Part shown: positions 24,886-33,419 of the stretch, piece after piece
How positions within the stretch are numbered: position 1 is the stretch's first letter
Layout: each line of letters starts with the position of its first letter
Source of the DNA: Streptomyces griseoviridis
Lineage (GTDB): Bacteria > Actinomycetota > Actinomycetes > Streptomycetales > Streptomycetaceae
Assembly: GCA_014649155.1 (NCBI GenBank)
Contig: BMSM01000010.1
Span: 124,001 to 188,000, forward strand
Direction: 5' to 3'
Length of the DNA stretch: 64,000 nt
Notes under the pieces: generated by a model
The model's database searches: none
What the model was told of the DNA's origin: nothing
The model's input: only the letters and a program-made list of their open reading frames with translations
Made by a program: the position numbers and the translations under genes

Positions 24886-25101
24886 TCAACTCCTGGGCGG
24901 CTGCTGGAGCATGGCCAGGGTGAGGACCCCGCCCCCGATGCCCCAGCCGCCGTCGGCGACCTCCTCGACCAGTACCAGGGTGGTGGCGCGGGCCCGTTCA
25001 CCGTAGAGGTCGACGAAGAGTTCGGTGGCGCGGGTGATGATCCGCCGCTTCTCCTCCTCGTCCAGGGAACCGGCGGGGACCTTGAAGCTGGCGAACGGCA
25101 T
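24886..25101 (-). CDS. 4-oxalocrotonate tautomerase-like small enzyme
   Basis: A 71-residue protein starts Met-Pro, so processing would leave the catalytic Pro1 of the tautomerase superfamily. MPFASFKVPAGSLDEEEKRRIITRATELF and the TTLVLVEEVADGGWGIGGG strand match 4-oxalocrotonate tautomerase-like monomers, which form hexamers and shift keto-enol tautomers. It is divergent from the second MmyB regulator with 147 bp between starts and is probably under its control. Its physiological substrate is unknown. Confidence 0.85.
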   Translation of the reverse strand: MPFASFKVPAGSLDEEEKRRIITRATELFVDLYGERARATTLVLVEEVADGGWGIGGGVLTLAMLQQPPRS

Positions 25102-25248
25102 GGCTGTTCTCCTCACGTGCTGCACGAGACGGCTGTGGGTGTTCCGGAACCGAGCCTGACCCCCGGTGCCCGCGCCGGCCAGGGCGCTCCGCACCCTGGG
25201 GTCGGCGTCCCCTGGCTCGGCGGACCGGGCGGGCGGGATGATGGCGGG

Positions 25249-26121
25249 GTGAACCACGCGGAACTGGGTGCCTACCTGAAGTCCCGGCGCGGCCGGGTCC
25301 GGCCCGCCGACGTCGGCCTGACCGCCGGCACCCGGCGCCGGGTGCCGGGGCTGCGGCGCGAGGAGGTCGCCCACCTCGCCGGGCTCTCCGCCGACTACTA
25401 CACAGAGCTGGAACGCGGACGCGGAGCCCAGCCCTCCGCGCAGGTACTGGCCGCCCTGGCCAGGGCGCTGCGGCTGGACGGCGACGCGCGCGACCACCTC
25501 TTCCACCTCGCCGACCGGCCGGTGCCGCCCGCCGCGCTCGGCCCGGACGCGCACGTCCCGCCCGCGCTGCTCGGCCTGCTCGACCGGCTCACCACCACCC
25601 CCGCCCAGATCATCACCGATCTGCACGAGACCCTGGTCCAGAACCCCCTGGCGGCCGCGCTCGTCGGCCCGCCCCCGGCGGTGCGCGGGCTCGCGGCCGG
25701 TCTCGTGTACCGCTGGTTCACCGACCCGGAGGCCCGCGCCCTCTACCCACCCGAGGACCACCCGCATCACTCACGGGTCTTCGTCGCTGACCTCCAGGCC
25801 GTCGCCGCCCGGCGCGGCCGGGACCCCCGGGTCCGCCGGACCGTCGCCGAACTGCGCCGCCGCAGCGCGGAGTTCACCGCGCTCTGGGACACCCACGACG
25901 TGGGCCTGCGGCGCGCCGACCACAAGCGCATCGTCCACCCCGTCCTCGGCGTCATCGACCTGGACTGCCACAGCCTGTTCAGCGAGGACGGCTGCCGGCG
26001 GCTGCTGTGGTTCACCGCGCCGCCCGGCAGCGCGGCCGCCGGACAGCTCGACCTGCTCTCCGTCATCGGCGTCCAGGACCTGGCCGCGCCGGCCGGCGCG
26101 GACCGCCGTACCGACGTCTGA
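25249..26121 (+). CDS. MmyB-type XRE transcriptional regulator 2
   Basis: The 290-residue protein repeats the layout of the regulator at 22086-22925: XRE domain (LGAYLKSRRGRVRPADVGL, VPGLRREEVAHLAGLSADYYTELERGRGAQPSAQVLAALARALRL) then MmyB ligand domain (IITDLHETLVQNPLAAALVG, YRWFTDPEARALYPPEDH). GTG 25249 fits the conserved opening; nearby ATGs are out of frame. It faces the tautomerase gene, with ACCCTGGGGT at 25193-25202 between them. It converges on the MFS exporter gene, 19 bp between stops. Confidence 0.88.
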   Translation: MNHAELGAYLKSRRGRVRPADVGLTAGTRRRVPGLRREEVAHLAGLSADYYTELERGRGAQPSAQVLAALARALRLDGDARDHLFHLADRPVPPAALGPDAHVPPALLGLLDRLTTTPAQIITDLHETLVQNPLAAALVGPPPAVRGLAAGLVYRWFTDPEARALYPPEDHPHHSRVFVADLQAVAARRGRDPRVRRTVAELRRRSAEFTALWDTHDVGLRRADHKRIVHPVLGVIDLDCHSLFSEDGCRRLLWFTAPPGSAAAGQLDLLSVIGVQDLAAPAGADRRTDV

Positions 26122-26140
26122 GGAAGCCGCCCGGTGGCCG

Positions 26141-27595
26141 TCACTCACGCGGCAGCGCGAGCCGGGAGAGCGCGGCGGTCGCCAGCAGCAGCGCACCGAC
26201 GACGAGCAGCCCGAGCCGCATCCCGGACAGTGAGAACCCGCCGCCCGGCGCCGCCAGCAGACCGCCGAACAGGGCGACGGCGAGCGCGCCGCCCGTCTGC
26301 CGCAGGGCGTTCAGCAGCCCCGAAGCGGTTCCGGCGCGGTCCCCCGGGACGGCGTCCATCAACAGCGCGGTCAGCGCGGGCACCGTGAGCGCGCCGCCGA
26401 CGCTCAACGGCACCAGCAGCACGAGCACCAGCCACAGCGGGGTGTCCGTGCCCAGTGGCAGCAGGGCCGCCATCGCCCCGACGAAGACCACCTGCCCGGC
26501 CACGATCACCGGACGCCGCCCGACCCGCTCCGCCAGCCGCGGCGAGACCAGGTTCACGGCCGTCACCAGCACCGACATCGGGACGAACATCAGCCCCGCG
26601 GCGATCCCGGACATGCCCCGCACTTGCTGGTAGTACAGCCCGAGGAGGAAGATCCCGCCGTAGAAGGCGGCGTTGAGGGCGAAACCGACCGCCAGTGGCA
26701 CGGCCACCCGGCGGTCGCCCAGCAGTTCCAGCGGCACCATGGGCCGGCGCTGCCGGCGCTCCACCGCGACGAACGCCCACCCGGCGGCGACGGCGAGCCC
26801 CGCGGACGCCAGGACGGGCAGGCTCGTCCAGCCGCGGTGCCCGCCCTCGATCATCGTGAACGCCAGCCCGGCCAGCGCCGCGACGGCGGTGAGCTGACCG
26901 GCGCGGTCCAGCGCGGCCGGCCGCCGCGGCGAGGCCGCCACCCGCACCAGCAGACCCAGGATGACCACGCCGACCGGCAGGTTCAGCAGGAACACCGCCC
27001 GCCAGCCCGCCGAGTCGGTGAGCAGCCCGCCGAGCACCGGTCCCGCCGCCATCGCCACCGACCCGCCGACCGTCCACAGGGCGATGGCCCGGGCCCGCGC
27101 CCGCGCGTCGTCGTAGGCGTGCCGGATCAGCGCCAGCGACGCCGGCATCACCAGTGCCGCCGCCGCGCCCTGCGCCCCACGCGCGCCGATCAGGACCGTG
27201 ATGTCCGGCGAGAGCGCACAGGCGAGGGAGGCGAGCGTGAACAGGGCCACGCCCAGTACGTAGGCGCGGCGGGCGCCGATCCGGTCGGCCAGGGCGCCCG
27301 CCGAGATCATCAGCGCCGCGAACGTCAGGGTGTACGCGTCCACCACCCACTGAAGGCCGGTCATCGCGCCGCCGAGCGACCCCTGGACGGCGGGCAGAGC
27401 GATGTTCACCGCCGAGACGTCGATGGTGATCACGCTGAACCCGAGCAGCGAGGCGACCAGGGCGGGACCGCCCCGCGGCACCGGGCCGGCCGTGGTGCGT
27501 GGTGGCCCACCGGTGCCGTCGTGGCACACGGGCGGTGACGGGAATCCCGCGCGGCCGTGGGCGGCGGTGGGGGAGGAGGGACGGTGAACGGGCAC
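26141..27595 (-). CDS. MFS drug exporter, DHA2 (14-helix) family
   Basis: The 484-residue protein is a DHA2/EmrB-QacA-type efflux pump. It shows the helix 1 motif VITIDVSAVNIALPAVQGSLG, the helix 2-3 loop DRIGARRAYVLG, the motif C-like GPVLGGLLTDSAGWRAVFLLNLPVG and the later SGLLNALRQTGGALAVALFG. Such pumps export toxic organics with proton antiport. GTG 27595 is the best start although the first 40 residues are variable. It is divergent from the third MmyB regulator with 241 bp between them, so it may be its target or the exporter for the neighbouring pathway. The substrate is unknown. Confidence 0.88.
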   Translation of the reverse strand: MPVHRPSSPTAAHGRAGFPSPPVCHDGTGGPPRTTAGPVPRGGPALVASLLGFSVITIDVSAVNIALPAVQGSLGGAMTGLQWVVDAYTLTFAALMISAGALADRIGARRAYVLGVALFTLASLACALSPDITVLIGARGAQGAAAALVMPASLALIRHAYDDARARARAIALWTVGGSVAMAAGPVLGGLLTDSAGWRAVFLLNLPVGVVILGLLVRVAASPRRPAALDRAGQLTAVAALAGLAFTMIEGGHRGWTSLPVLASAGLAVAAGWAFVAVERRQRRPMVPLELLGDRRVAVPLAVGFALNAAFYGGIFLLGLYYQQVRGMSGIAAGLMFVPMSVLVTAVNLVSPRLAERVGRRPVIVAGQVVFVGAMAALLPLGTDTPLWLVLVLLVPLSVGGALTVPALTALLMDAVPGDRAGTASGLLNALRQTGGALAVALFGGLLAAPGGGFSLSGMRLGLLVVGALLLATAALSRLALPRE

Positions 27596-27836
27596 GGCGG
27601 AACTCCTGGGCAGCGAGGGGACGTGACGGCCAGGGGACGGGACGGGCGGGCGGGCCGGCCGCCGGGCCGCGGTCCGGTGTCACGCACCCCCTGGGCCCCG
27701 GCGGCCGGGCCGCCCGCTCCGGGCACCACTGTCCACCGCCGCGTCTCCGCCCGGGAGACCGCGCCGTACCGGGGTGCCGTGTTCCAGGCAGTGACACGGC
27801 CCCTCACCCGCCCCGCCCGCCTGCCACAATGTCCGG

Positions 27837-28724
27837 ATGGCTACAGCAGCGGACGCGCGGGGCACCGAACTCGGCCGATACCTCAAGGCTCGCCGGGCCC
27901 AGGTACGCCCCGAGGACGTCGGGCTCCCGGCCGGCGCGGGCCTGCGCCGCACCCCCGGCCTGCGCCGGGAGGAACTCGCCGCGCTCGCCGGAGTCAGCGT
28001 CGACTACTACATCCGGCTGGAGCGCGGCCGGGAGACCAACCCGTCCCCGGCCGTCGTGGACGCCCTCGGTCGTGCCCTGCGGCTGCGCGGTGACGCCTAC
28101 GAACGCCTCCACGAACTCGCGGAACTGGCCTCCGGCCGCAACTCCGACCTGCCCGCCTGCTCGGACCACACCGTCCGCGACTCCGTGCTGCGCATGCTGG
28201 AGTCGGTCCGTCCGATGCCCGCCTACGTGGTGAACCGCTTCAACCGCGTCCTGGCCGCCAACCCGCCCGCGCGCCGCCTGCTGCCCGGCCTGTGGGACTG
28301 GCCCGAGGAGCGGCGCAACCTCACCCGCTACCTCTTCCTGCACCCGGTCGGCCGCACCCTGTACGAACCGTGGAAGGAGACGGTCGCCTCCTCGGTCGCG
28401 CACCTGCGCGCCGTCGCCGGCGCCGACCCGGACTCCCCGGAGCTGACCGCCCTCGTCGGCGAACTCGCGGTCAAATCACCGGAGTTCGCCCGGCTCTGGG
28501 AGCGGTACGACGTCTGCGAGCGCGGCGGCGGACAGAAGAACTTCCGGCACCCGCAGGCCGGCCCGCTGACCCTGACGTACGAGGTCATGCGGCTGGCCCG
28601 GACCGGCGGTCAGCGCATGGTCGTCTACCAGGCCGCGCCCGGCACCCCGGACGAGGCGGCCGTCCTGGGACTGGACGCCGCCGGGGAGCGCCAATCTCAG
28701 AGCCTTCTGAGTTCGCGGGGCTAG
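27837..28724 (+). CDS. MmyB-type XRE transcriptional regulator 3 (candidate pathway regulator)
   Basis: The 295-residue protein has an XRE domain (LGRYLKARRAQVRPEDVGL, TPGLRREELAALAGVSVDYYIRLERGRETNPSPAVVDALGRALRL) and an MmyB ligand domain (PAYVVNRFNRVLAANPPARRLLPG, TRYLFLHPVGRTLYEPWKETVASSVAHLR). Its stop is 10 bp before the first FOXRED2-like flavoprotein gene, and the shared palindromic operator of the pathway (28696-28711) lies inside its last codons. That makes it the leading candidate to bind CTCAGA-N4-TCTGAG and to sense a pathway metabolite. It is divergent from the MFS exporter. Confidence 0.88.
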   Translation: MATAADARGTELGRYLKARRAQVRPEDVGLPAGAGLRRTPGLRREELAALAGVSVDYYIRLERGRETNPSPAVVDALGRALRLRGDAYERLHELAELASGRNSDLPACSDHTVRDSVLRMLESVRPMPAYVVNRFNRVLAANPPARRLLPGLWDWPEERRNLTRYLFLHPVGRTLYEPWKETVASSVAHLRAVAGADPDSPELTALVGELAVKSPEFARLWERYDVCERGGGQKNFRHPQAGPLTLTYEVMRLARTGGQRMVVYQAAPGTPDEAAVLGLDAAGERQSQSLLSSRG

Positions 28725-28734
28725 CGTCCCGTGC
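28696..28734 (+). promoter_or_regulatory. Palindromic operator and leaderless promoter of flavoprotein gene 1
   Basis: CTCAGA-GCCT-TCTGAG (28696-28711) is a perfect 6-bp inverted repeat. Ten nt later comes TAGCGT (a -10-like hexamer overlapping the upstream stop), then 7 nt, then the ATG at 28735. The same palindrome, the same 23-nt distance from palindrome to ATG and the same -10 position occur before flavoprotein gene 2 (38714-38729). The flanking bases AAT before and TTC after are also shared. The gene is probably transcribed without a 5' leader. Confidence 0.8.
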
Positions 28735-30279
28735 ATGGTGCGCGATTACCTGATCATCGGGGCCGGACCGGCCGGACTGCAGCTCGCCGCGGCGCTCGAA
28801 CGCGACGGACGTGACTACGCCGTCCTGGAACGGGGCAGGGGCCCGGGGACCTTCTTCACCCGCTTCCCCCGGCATCGGCAGCTCATCTCCATCAACAAGG
28901 TGCACACCGGGTACCGCGACCCGGAGCTGCGCCTGCGGATGGACTGGAACTCGCTGCTGAGCGACGACCCGGAGCTGCTGTTCACCCGGTACAGCGACGA
29001 CTACTTCCCCCGCGCCGACGACCTGGTGCGCTATCTCGCCGATTACGCGGAACGCACCGGCGTGCGCGCCGAGTACGGCGCGGAGGTCGTCCGCGTCTCC
29101 CGCCCGGACGGCGTCTTCACCGTCGAGGCCGCCGACGGCCGGACCTGGCGGGCCCGGCGGCTGATCGTCGCCACCGGCGTCTCCCGGCTCAACGTCCCCC
29201 CGATCCCCGGCATCGAACTCGCCGAACGCTACGACGACTTCGACACCGACCCGGCCTCCTTCACCGATCAGCGGGTGCTGGTCATCGGCAAGGGCAACTC
29301 GGCCTTCGAGACAGCCGAGTCCCTCATGGCGAAGGCCGCCGTCATCCACGTGGCGGGCCCGCACTCGCTGAGGATGGCCTGGCAGACCCATTTCGTCGGC
29401 CATCTGCGGGCGGTCAACAACAACTTCCTCGACAGCTACCAGCTCAAGTCGCAGAACGCCGTCCTGGACGGCACCGTCGAAAGCGTGGAGAAGGCCGCGG
29501 ACGGCGGCTACCGGGTGGTGTTCCGCTACGCCCGTACCACGGAGCGGCTGCGCGAACTGCGCTACGACCGGATCATCCTGGCCGCCGGCTTCCGCTTCGA
29601 CGCGAGCGTCTTCGACGACACCTGCCGTCCCGCGCTCGTGATCGACGACCGGTTCCCCGAACAGACCGCCGCCTACGAGTCGGTGAACGTACCGGACCTG
29701 TACTTCGCGGGCACCCTCACCCAGCAGCGGGACTTCAAGAAGTCCACCAACGGCTTCATCCACGGCTTCCGCTACGGCGTGCGGGCCCTGCACCGCATCC
29801 TCGACGCCCGCTACCACGACACCCCCTGGCCGGCCCGGCCGCTGCCCGCCGCGCCGGAGGCGATCGCGGACGCCGTCGTCGAGCGGGTCAACCGCTCCTC
29901 CGGGCTGTGGCAGCAGTTCGGGTTCCTCGGTGACGTGGTCGGCGTCGACGGGGACCGGGCCGTGTACCAGGAGGAGGTCCCGCTGGACCTGGTCACCGGC
30001 GGCGGCCTCGGCCCCGCCGCGCACCGGTTCGTCGTGGACCTGGAGTACGGGCCGGGACACGCCGACGTCGACCCGTTCGACATCAGCGTCCCCCGGGTCG
30101 CGGAGAACGACGCCGAGCACGCCGGTGACTCCGTCTACCTGCACCCCGTGGTCCGCCACTACCGCGACGGCGTCCTCGACGGCACCCACCACCTGGCGGA
30201 GAACCTGGAGAACGACTGGGACATCCCGGCCGTCCACCAGCAGCCGCTCACCGCGTTCGTGAAGGCCTGCCTTGACTGA
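28735..30279 (+). CDS. FOXRED2-like FAD/NAD(P)H-dependent oxidoreductase 1
   Basis: The 514-residue flavoprotein opens with an FAD-binding motif (YLIIGAGPAGLQLAAALERDG) and carries a second dinucleotide site (VLVIGKGNSAFETAESLM) in mid-protein, as in class B flavin monooxygenases. It has the DWNSLLSDDPELLFTRYS...YFPRADDLVRYL segment typical of FOXRED2-like proteins. The C-terminal third (about residues 380-514) is an extension with ENLEND near the end. It shares this whole layout with the protein at 37113-38690, so the two are paralogues in one pathway. A monooxygenase role (N- or C-hydroxylation, or Baeyer-Villiger) is plausible but unproven. It overlaps the following ligase gene by 8 nt. 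Confidence 0.85.
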   Translation: MVRDYLIIGAGPAGLQLAAALERDGRDYAVLERGRGPGTFFTRFPRHRQLISINKVHTGYRDPELRLRMDWNSLLSDDPELLFTRYSDDYFPRADDLVRYLADYAERTGVRAEYGAEVVRVSRPDGVFTVEAADGRTWRARRLIVATGVSRLNVPPIPGIELAERYDDFDTDPASFTDQRVLVIGKGNSAFETAESLMAKAAVIHVAGPHSLRMAWQTHFVGHLRAVNNNFLDSYQLKSQNAVLDGTVESVEKAADGGYRVVFRYARTTERLRELRYDRIILAAGFRFDASVFDDTCRPALVIDDRFPEQTAAYESVNVPDLYFAGTLTQQRDFKKSTNGFIHGFRYGVRALHRILDARYHDTPWPARPLPAAPEAIADAVVERVNRSSGLWQQFGFLGDVVGVDGDRAVYQEEVPLDLVTGGGLGPAAHRFVVDLEYGPGHADVDPFDISVPRVAENDAEHAGDSVYLHPVVRHYRDGVLDGTHHLAENLENDWDIPAVHQQPLTAFVKACLD

Positions 30280-31726
30280 GCCGTTCCCCGGGGCCGTCCT
30301 GGACCTCCTCGGCGCGGCGGGCGACCGCGTGGTCTTCGAGCACCTCGGCAGGGAGGTCACCGGCGCCGCGCTCCTCGCGGACGTACGGCGGGTGACGCAC
30401 GGCCTGCGGCGGCGCGGTGTCCGCCCCGGTGACGGCGTCGCGCTGCTGCTCGGCGTCAGCCCCGAGGCGTTCGCCGCCGTCGTCGCCGCCCACACCGTCG
30501 GCGCCCGCGTCGTCGGCGTCCGGCCGGGGCTGACCGGGCCGCAGCGCGCCCACCTCCTCGCCGACGTCCCCCACCGGATCACCGACCGGCCGGACGACAC
30601 CCCGGACACCTCGCCGTCCGCAACCGTGCTGCCCCTCGCGGAGCTGCTGGCGGCCCCGGACGACGGCGTACGGCCCCGGGTCACCGCCCGCCCCGACGAC
30701 ATCGCCCGGCTCATCCACACCAGCGGCAGCACCGGTCTCCCCAAGGCGTGCGCCCAGACCTACGCGGCGATGACCGCGGCCTGGGCGCTGCGACCGGACG
30801 CCTGGCCGCCCGCGGTCCGCGAACTCGCCGCCCGCCTGGACCGGTTCCTGGTCTTCGGCACCCTGGCCAGCCAGGTGATGATGGAGTACGGGCTGCTCAC
30901 CCTCGCCGCCGGCGGCACCCTGGTCACCGCCGACCCGCCCGTCTTCCCCGACGCCCTCGTCCGGCACCGGGCGACCGCCGGCGTCATCACCGTCGCGCGG
31001 CTGACCAGGCTGGTGGCGGCCCAGCGGGAGTCCCCCGTGGACCTCGGCTCGCTGCGCGCGCTGATGGTCTCCGGTTCCCCGCCCGGACCGGCGCGGCTGC
31101 GGGAGGCCGCCGAGGTGCTCGGCCCGGTCGTCTTCCACGGCTACGGCCAGACCGAGACCGGCATGATCTCCATGGCCACCCCCGCCGACGAGCCGGGTTC
31201 CCTGGGCGTCCCGCCCGTCGAGCTGGAGGTGCGCGGCCCCGGGGGCCGCCCCGTCCCGCCCGGCACCGACGGCGAACTGTACGTCCGCACCCCGTCGCAG
31301 AGCTGCGGCTACTGGCGCGAACCCGGCCTGACGGCCGAGGTGTTCACCCCCGACGGCTGGGTCCGCACCCGCGACCTCGGCCATCTCGACGGCGCGGGGC
31401 GGCTGTGGCTCACCGGACGTGCCCGGGACGTGGTCATCGTCAACGCCAACGTGTACTACACCGGCCCCGTCGAGCGGCTGCTCGGCACTCACCCGGCGGT
31501 GGCGGAGGCGTACGTCACCGCCGTCCCCGACGACAGCACCGGGGAAGCGGTGCACGCCTTCGTGGTGCCCGCCGCCGGCCGCGTCCCCGTCCTCGCGGAA
31601 CTGCGCGCCCTGGTGACGGACCGGCTCGGTGAGGCGTGCGCGCCGGCCCGGCTCACCCTCATCGACGAGGTGCCGCTCACCCCGGCCGGGAAACCCGACA
31701 AACGACGCCTGGCCGTCGGGAACTGA
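30272..31726 (+). CDS. AMP-forming acyl/aryl-acid ligase
   Basis: The 484-residue ANL-superfamily enzyme shows the P-loop IHTSGSTGLPKACAQT, the adenylate-binding GYGQTETGMI, the GELYVRTP and RTRDLGHLDGAGRLWLTGR motifs, and the C-terminal catalytic Lys in PAGKPDKRRL. It would activate a carboxylic acid with ATP and pass it to CoA or another acceptor. It starts with TTG 30272, overlapping the flavoprotein stop, so it is translationally coupled to that gene. Given the ammonia-lyase further along the locus, an aryl-acrylic acid is an attractive but unproven substrate. No carrier protein is seen next to it. A strong hairpin ends the unit. Confidence 0.85.
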   Translation: MTEPFPGAVLDLLGAAGDRVVFEHLGREVTGAALLADVRRVTHGLRRRGVRPGDGVALLLGVSPEAFAAVVAAHTVGARVVGVRPGLTGPQRAHLLADVPHRITDRPDDTPDTSPSATVLPLAELLAAPDDGVRPRVTARPDDIARLIHTSGSTGLPKACAQTYAAMTAAWALRPDAWPPAVRELAARLDRFLVFGTLASQVMMEYGLLTLAAGGTLVTADPPVFPDALVRHRATAGVITVARLTRLVAAQRESPVDLGSLRALMVSGSPPGPARLREAAEVLGPVVFHGYGQTETGMISMATPADEPGSLGVPPVELEVRGPGGRPVPPGTDGELYVRTPSQSCGYWREPGLTAEVFTPDGWVRTRDLGHLDGAGRLWLTGRARDVVIVNANVYYTGPVERLLGTHPAVAEAYVTAVPDDSTGEAVHAFVVPAAGRVPVLAELRALVTDRLGEACAPARLTLIDEVPLTPAGKPDKRRLAVGN

Positions 31727-31733
31727 GCGGACG

Positions 31734-31764
31734 AAAGGCCCGGCCCCCTCGGGGCCGGTCCTTT
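31734..31764 (+). terminator. Intrinsic hairpin terminator
   Basis: A stem of CCGGCCCC/GGGGCCGG (31740-31747 and 31751-31758) with a CTC loop is extended by AAAGG/CCTTT across one mismatch and followed by T. It lies 7 nt after the ligase stop. Just beyond it the 14-bp sequence TTCCCAGTGGCTTC occurs twice (31764-31777 and 31788-31801). Confidence 0.85.
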
Positions 31765-31926
31765 TCCCAGTGGCTTCCGGCCGTCACTTCCCAGTGGCTT
31801 CGGTGCGTGTTTCCGATTCCCCGGTGGTCGTTGGGCCTGTATGGCTGTCGTGACGAACCTGGATCGGGGGCACAGGGGCACCGGGTCCCGAGACGCCACC
31901 GGTGAACGGATGACGACCGGTCTCGC

Positions 31927-32472
31927 TCATGAGCCGGGCCGCGAGATCATCGAGCTGACCGCAGCGACACGGTCGGCCAGGTCGCCGGCAGGGATGTTGA
32001 TGAGCTCGAAGCCGAACGCCCGGTAGCTCTGTTCGTGGACCTTCTCGAACACCAGCGACTCCTGGAAGCTGATCCGACGGGCACTGGTGGGCTCACAGAA
32101 TCCCAGATTGCGGACGAAGAGCACCTGCCGCTCGTAGATCTTCTCGGCGGTGATCCGCTCGATCTCCGCCGACAGCGCACGGGATACCGGCCGCCCCAGG
32201 TGGTTCGCGAGGGCGTGTGTACAGACCGGCGACCGGTCGAACACCTGGACAGAGTCTGTGGCGGAGGCTCTCAACTGCCGTTGCTTCTGCAGATCGACGA
32301 CCTCATCGATGAAGGAGGCCCGTGTCCAAGGCTCGCCCTCGCCCTGAGCCTGCGCTCGTGCGATGACCGCGGTCGCGGCCTCCTCGACGACCTCGTAGCC
32401 GTGCTCCGCCAGGCACCGCAGGATCGATGTCTTGCCCGCGCCTGGCGTGCCGGTGAGAACGTACCGTCGCAT
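31927..32472 (-). CDS. AAA_28-type P-loop ATPase/kinase-like protein
   Basis: The 181-residue protein starts MRRYVLTGTPGAGKTSILRCL with a Walker A GTPGAGKT at residues 8-15. It continues as an AAA_28 (NadR/Ttd14-like) domain, with VFDRSPVCTHALAN as the Walker B-like DRS element and RISFQESLVFEKVHEQSYRAFGFEL near the end. Such proteins are nucleotide or metabolite kinases or regulatory ATPases. It is a lone gene lying between the two halves of the flavoprotein pathway and beside decayed transposase fragments, so it may have arrived with that DNA. A role in the pathway is not indicated. Confidence 0.8.
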   Translation of the reverse strand: MRRYVLTGTPGAGKTSILRCLAEHGYEVVEEAATAVIARAQAQGEGEPWTRASFIDEVVDLQKQRQLRASATDSVQVFDRSPVCTHALANHLGRPVSRALSAEIERITAEKIYERQVLFVRNLGFCEPTSARRISFQESLVFEKVHEQSYRAFGFELINIPAGDLADRVAAVSSMISRPGS

Positions 32473-32769
32473 GCTCGGATGCCTTTCGTGCGTGGTGAGA
32501 CAGGCCCGCTGGTACCCGACAGGCCGCGTGCGGAGGCATCGGACCGGCGGAGCCCTGGGGGATTGGAGGTGGTGGGGCAGGGCGGAGAGGGGCTCTCGAA
32601 CGGCTCCTGCCGGAGATGCCCGTATGCCCGAGGCGTCGAGCGAAGCCGGCCACAGCCAGGTTGTTCAACGTCACGCCGGCTTTCAGTACAGCCTGCCGAC
32701 GGTGCTGGCGGCAAGTGCCCCTCGGCGATCAAGCCGCCGCAAGGAGCCCTGGGCCCGCCGGCTGGGGAA
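32473..32769. other. Remnant DNA without an intact gene
   Basis: Codon use is irregular here. On the minus strand near 32630-32674 a short stretch reads TLNNLAVAGFARRLG, like one helix of a tetratricopeptide repeat, which suggests a fossil of another gene. Nothing intact is seen. Confidence 0.4.
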
Positions 32770-33212
32770 TCACAGGGCGGGCATCATCCAGGCGAGCGAC
32801 CCTTCGACGACCCGGCGGCGGGGCGGCACGACGAGGCCGCAGGCGTCCTTGGGGCGGCTGACCGGCTTGACGGTGAGGTTGAGGTGCTGTTCTGCCCACT
32901 CGACGAGCTTGCCGGTTGCGGGTGGGGCGCCGGGTCGTCATGGTGACGAGGGTCCGGTTCCGTTGGGCTTCGGAGTGCCGGAGCAGCCGGCTCATGGTCG
33001 CGTGCCTTGGCGACGGGCGTTCACGCACCAGCCGATCGTCCGCTCGGCTTTCCAGCGGCGGGGCAGGACGACGAAGCCCTTCACGCCCTTGGGCCGGGAG
33101 ACGGTGCGCGGGGTGAGCCGGAGGCGGTCGCGGGCCCGGCCGACGAGGTCGCCGGCGTGGCCGCGGTCGGCCCAGACGATGTCCGGGATGTTCGCGAGGC
33201 GTTCGGCCATGG
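32770..33212 (-). mobile_element. Decayed IS5-type transposase fragments
   Basis: Two truncated copies of the C-terminal part of an IS5-family DDE transposase lie head to tail on the minus strand. The first (about 33212-32917) reads PDIVWADRGHAGDLVGRARDRL and KGVKGFVVLPRRWKAERTIGW, then loses frame at about 33005 before LLRHSEAQRNRTLVTM. The second (about 32914-32770) reads GKLVEWAEQHLNLTVKPVSR then VVPPRRRVVEGSLAWM and stops. No N-terminal part or terminal inverted repeats were seen. These fossils sit exactly between the two halves of the 28.7-40.3 kb pathway, so IS activity probably separated or rearranged them. Confidence 0.75.
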
Positions 33213-33419
33213 CGTTTCCGTAACGGCGTCCCGTGACGCCCGCCGCTGGCGGCAGGCCCGGACCCGGCAGCGGTCCGAGCAGTGAACCGGCGCCCTCGGC
33301 CGCTCCACCCCCATGGCCCACGGCCGCCCGCGAACCGGGCCGGCTCCGGAGACAAGCACCGCTCGTCTCCGGAGCCGAGGCGTGTGCCGCGTCCCCACGC
33401 GCGACGTCGTATCTCAAGC

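Noticed and set aside
28735..31726. Reading the flavoprotein-ligase pair as a nonribosomal peptide or polyketide unit
   Set aside because: No carrier-protein, condensation or ketosynthase domain is seen in the window, and the ligase is a single-domain enzyme.
32303..32674. Minus-strand tetratricopeptide-like gene
   Set aside because: Only one helix-like stretch is recognisable; the rest is low complexity and overlaps the ATPase gene start, so it is at most a fossil.
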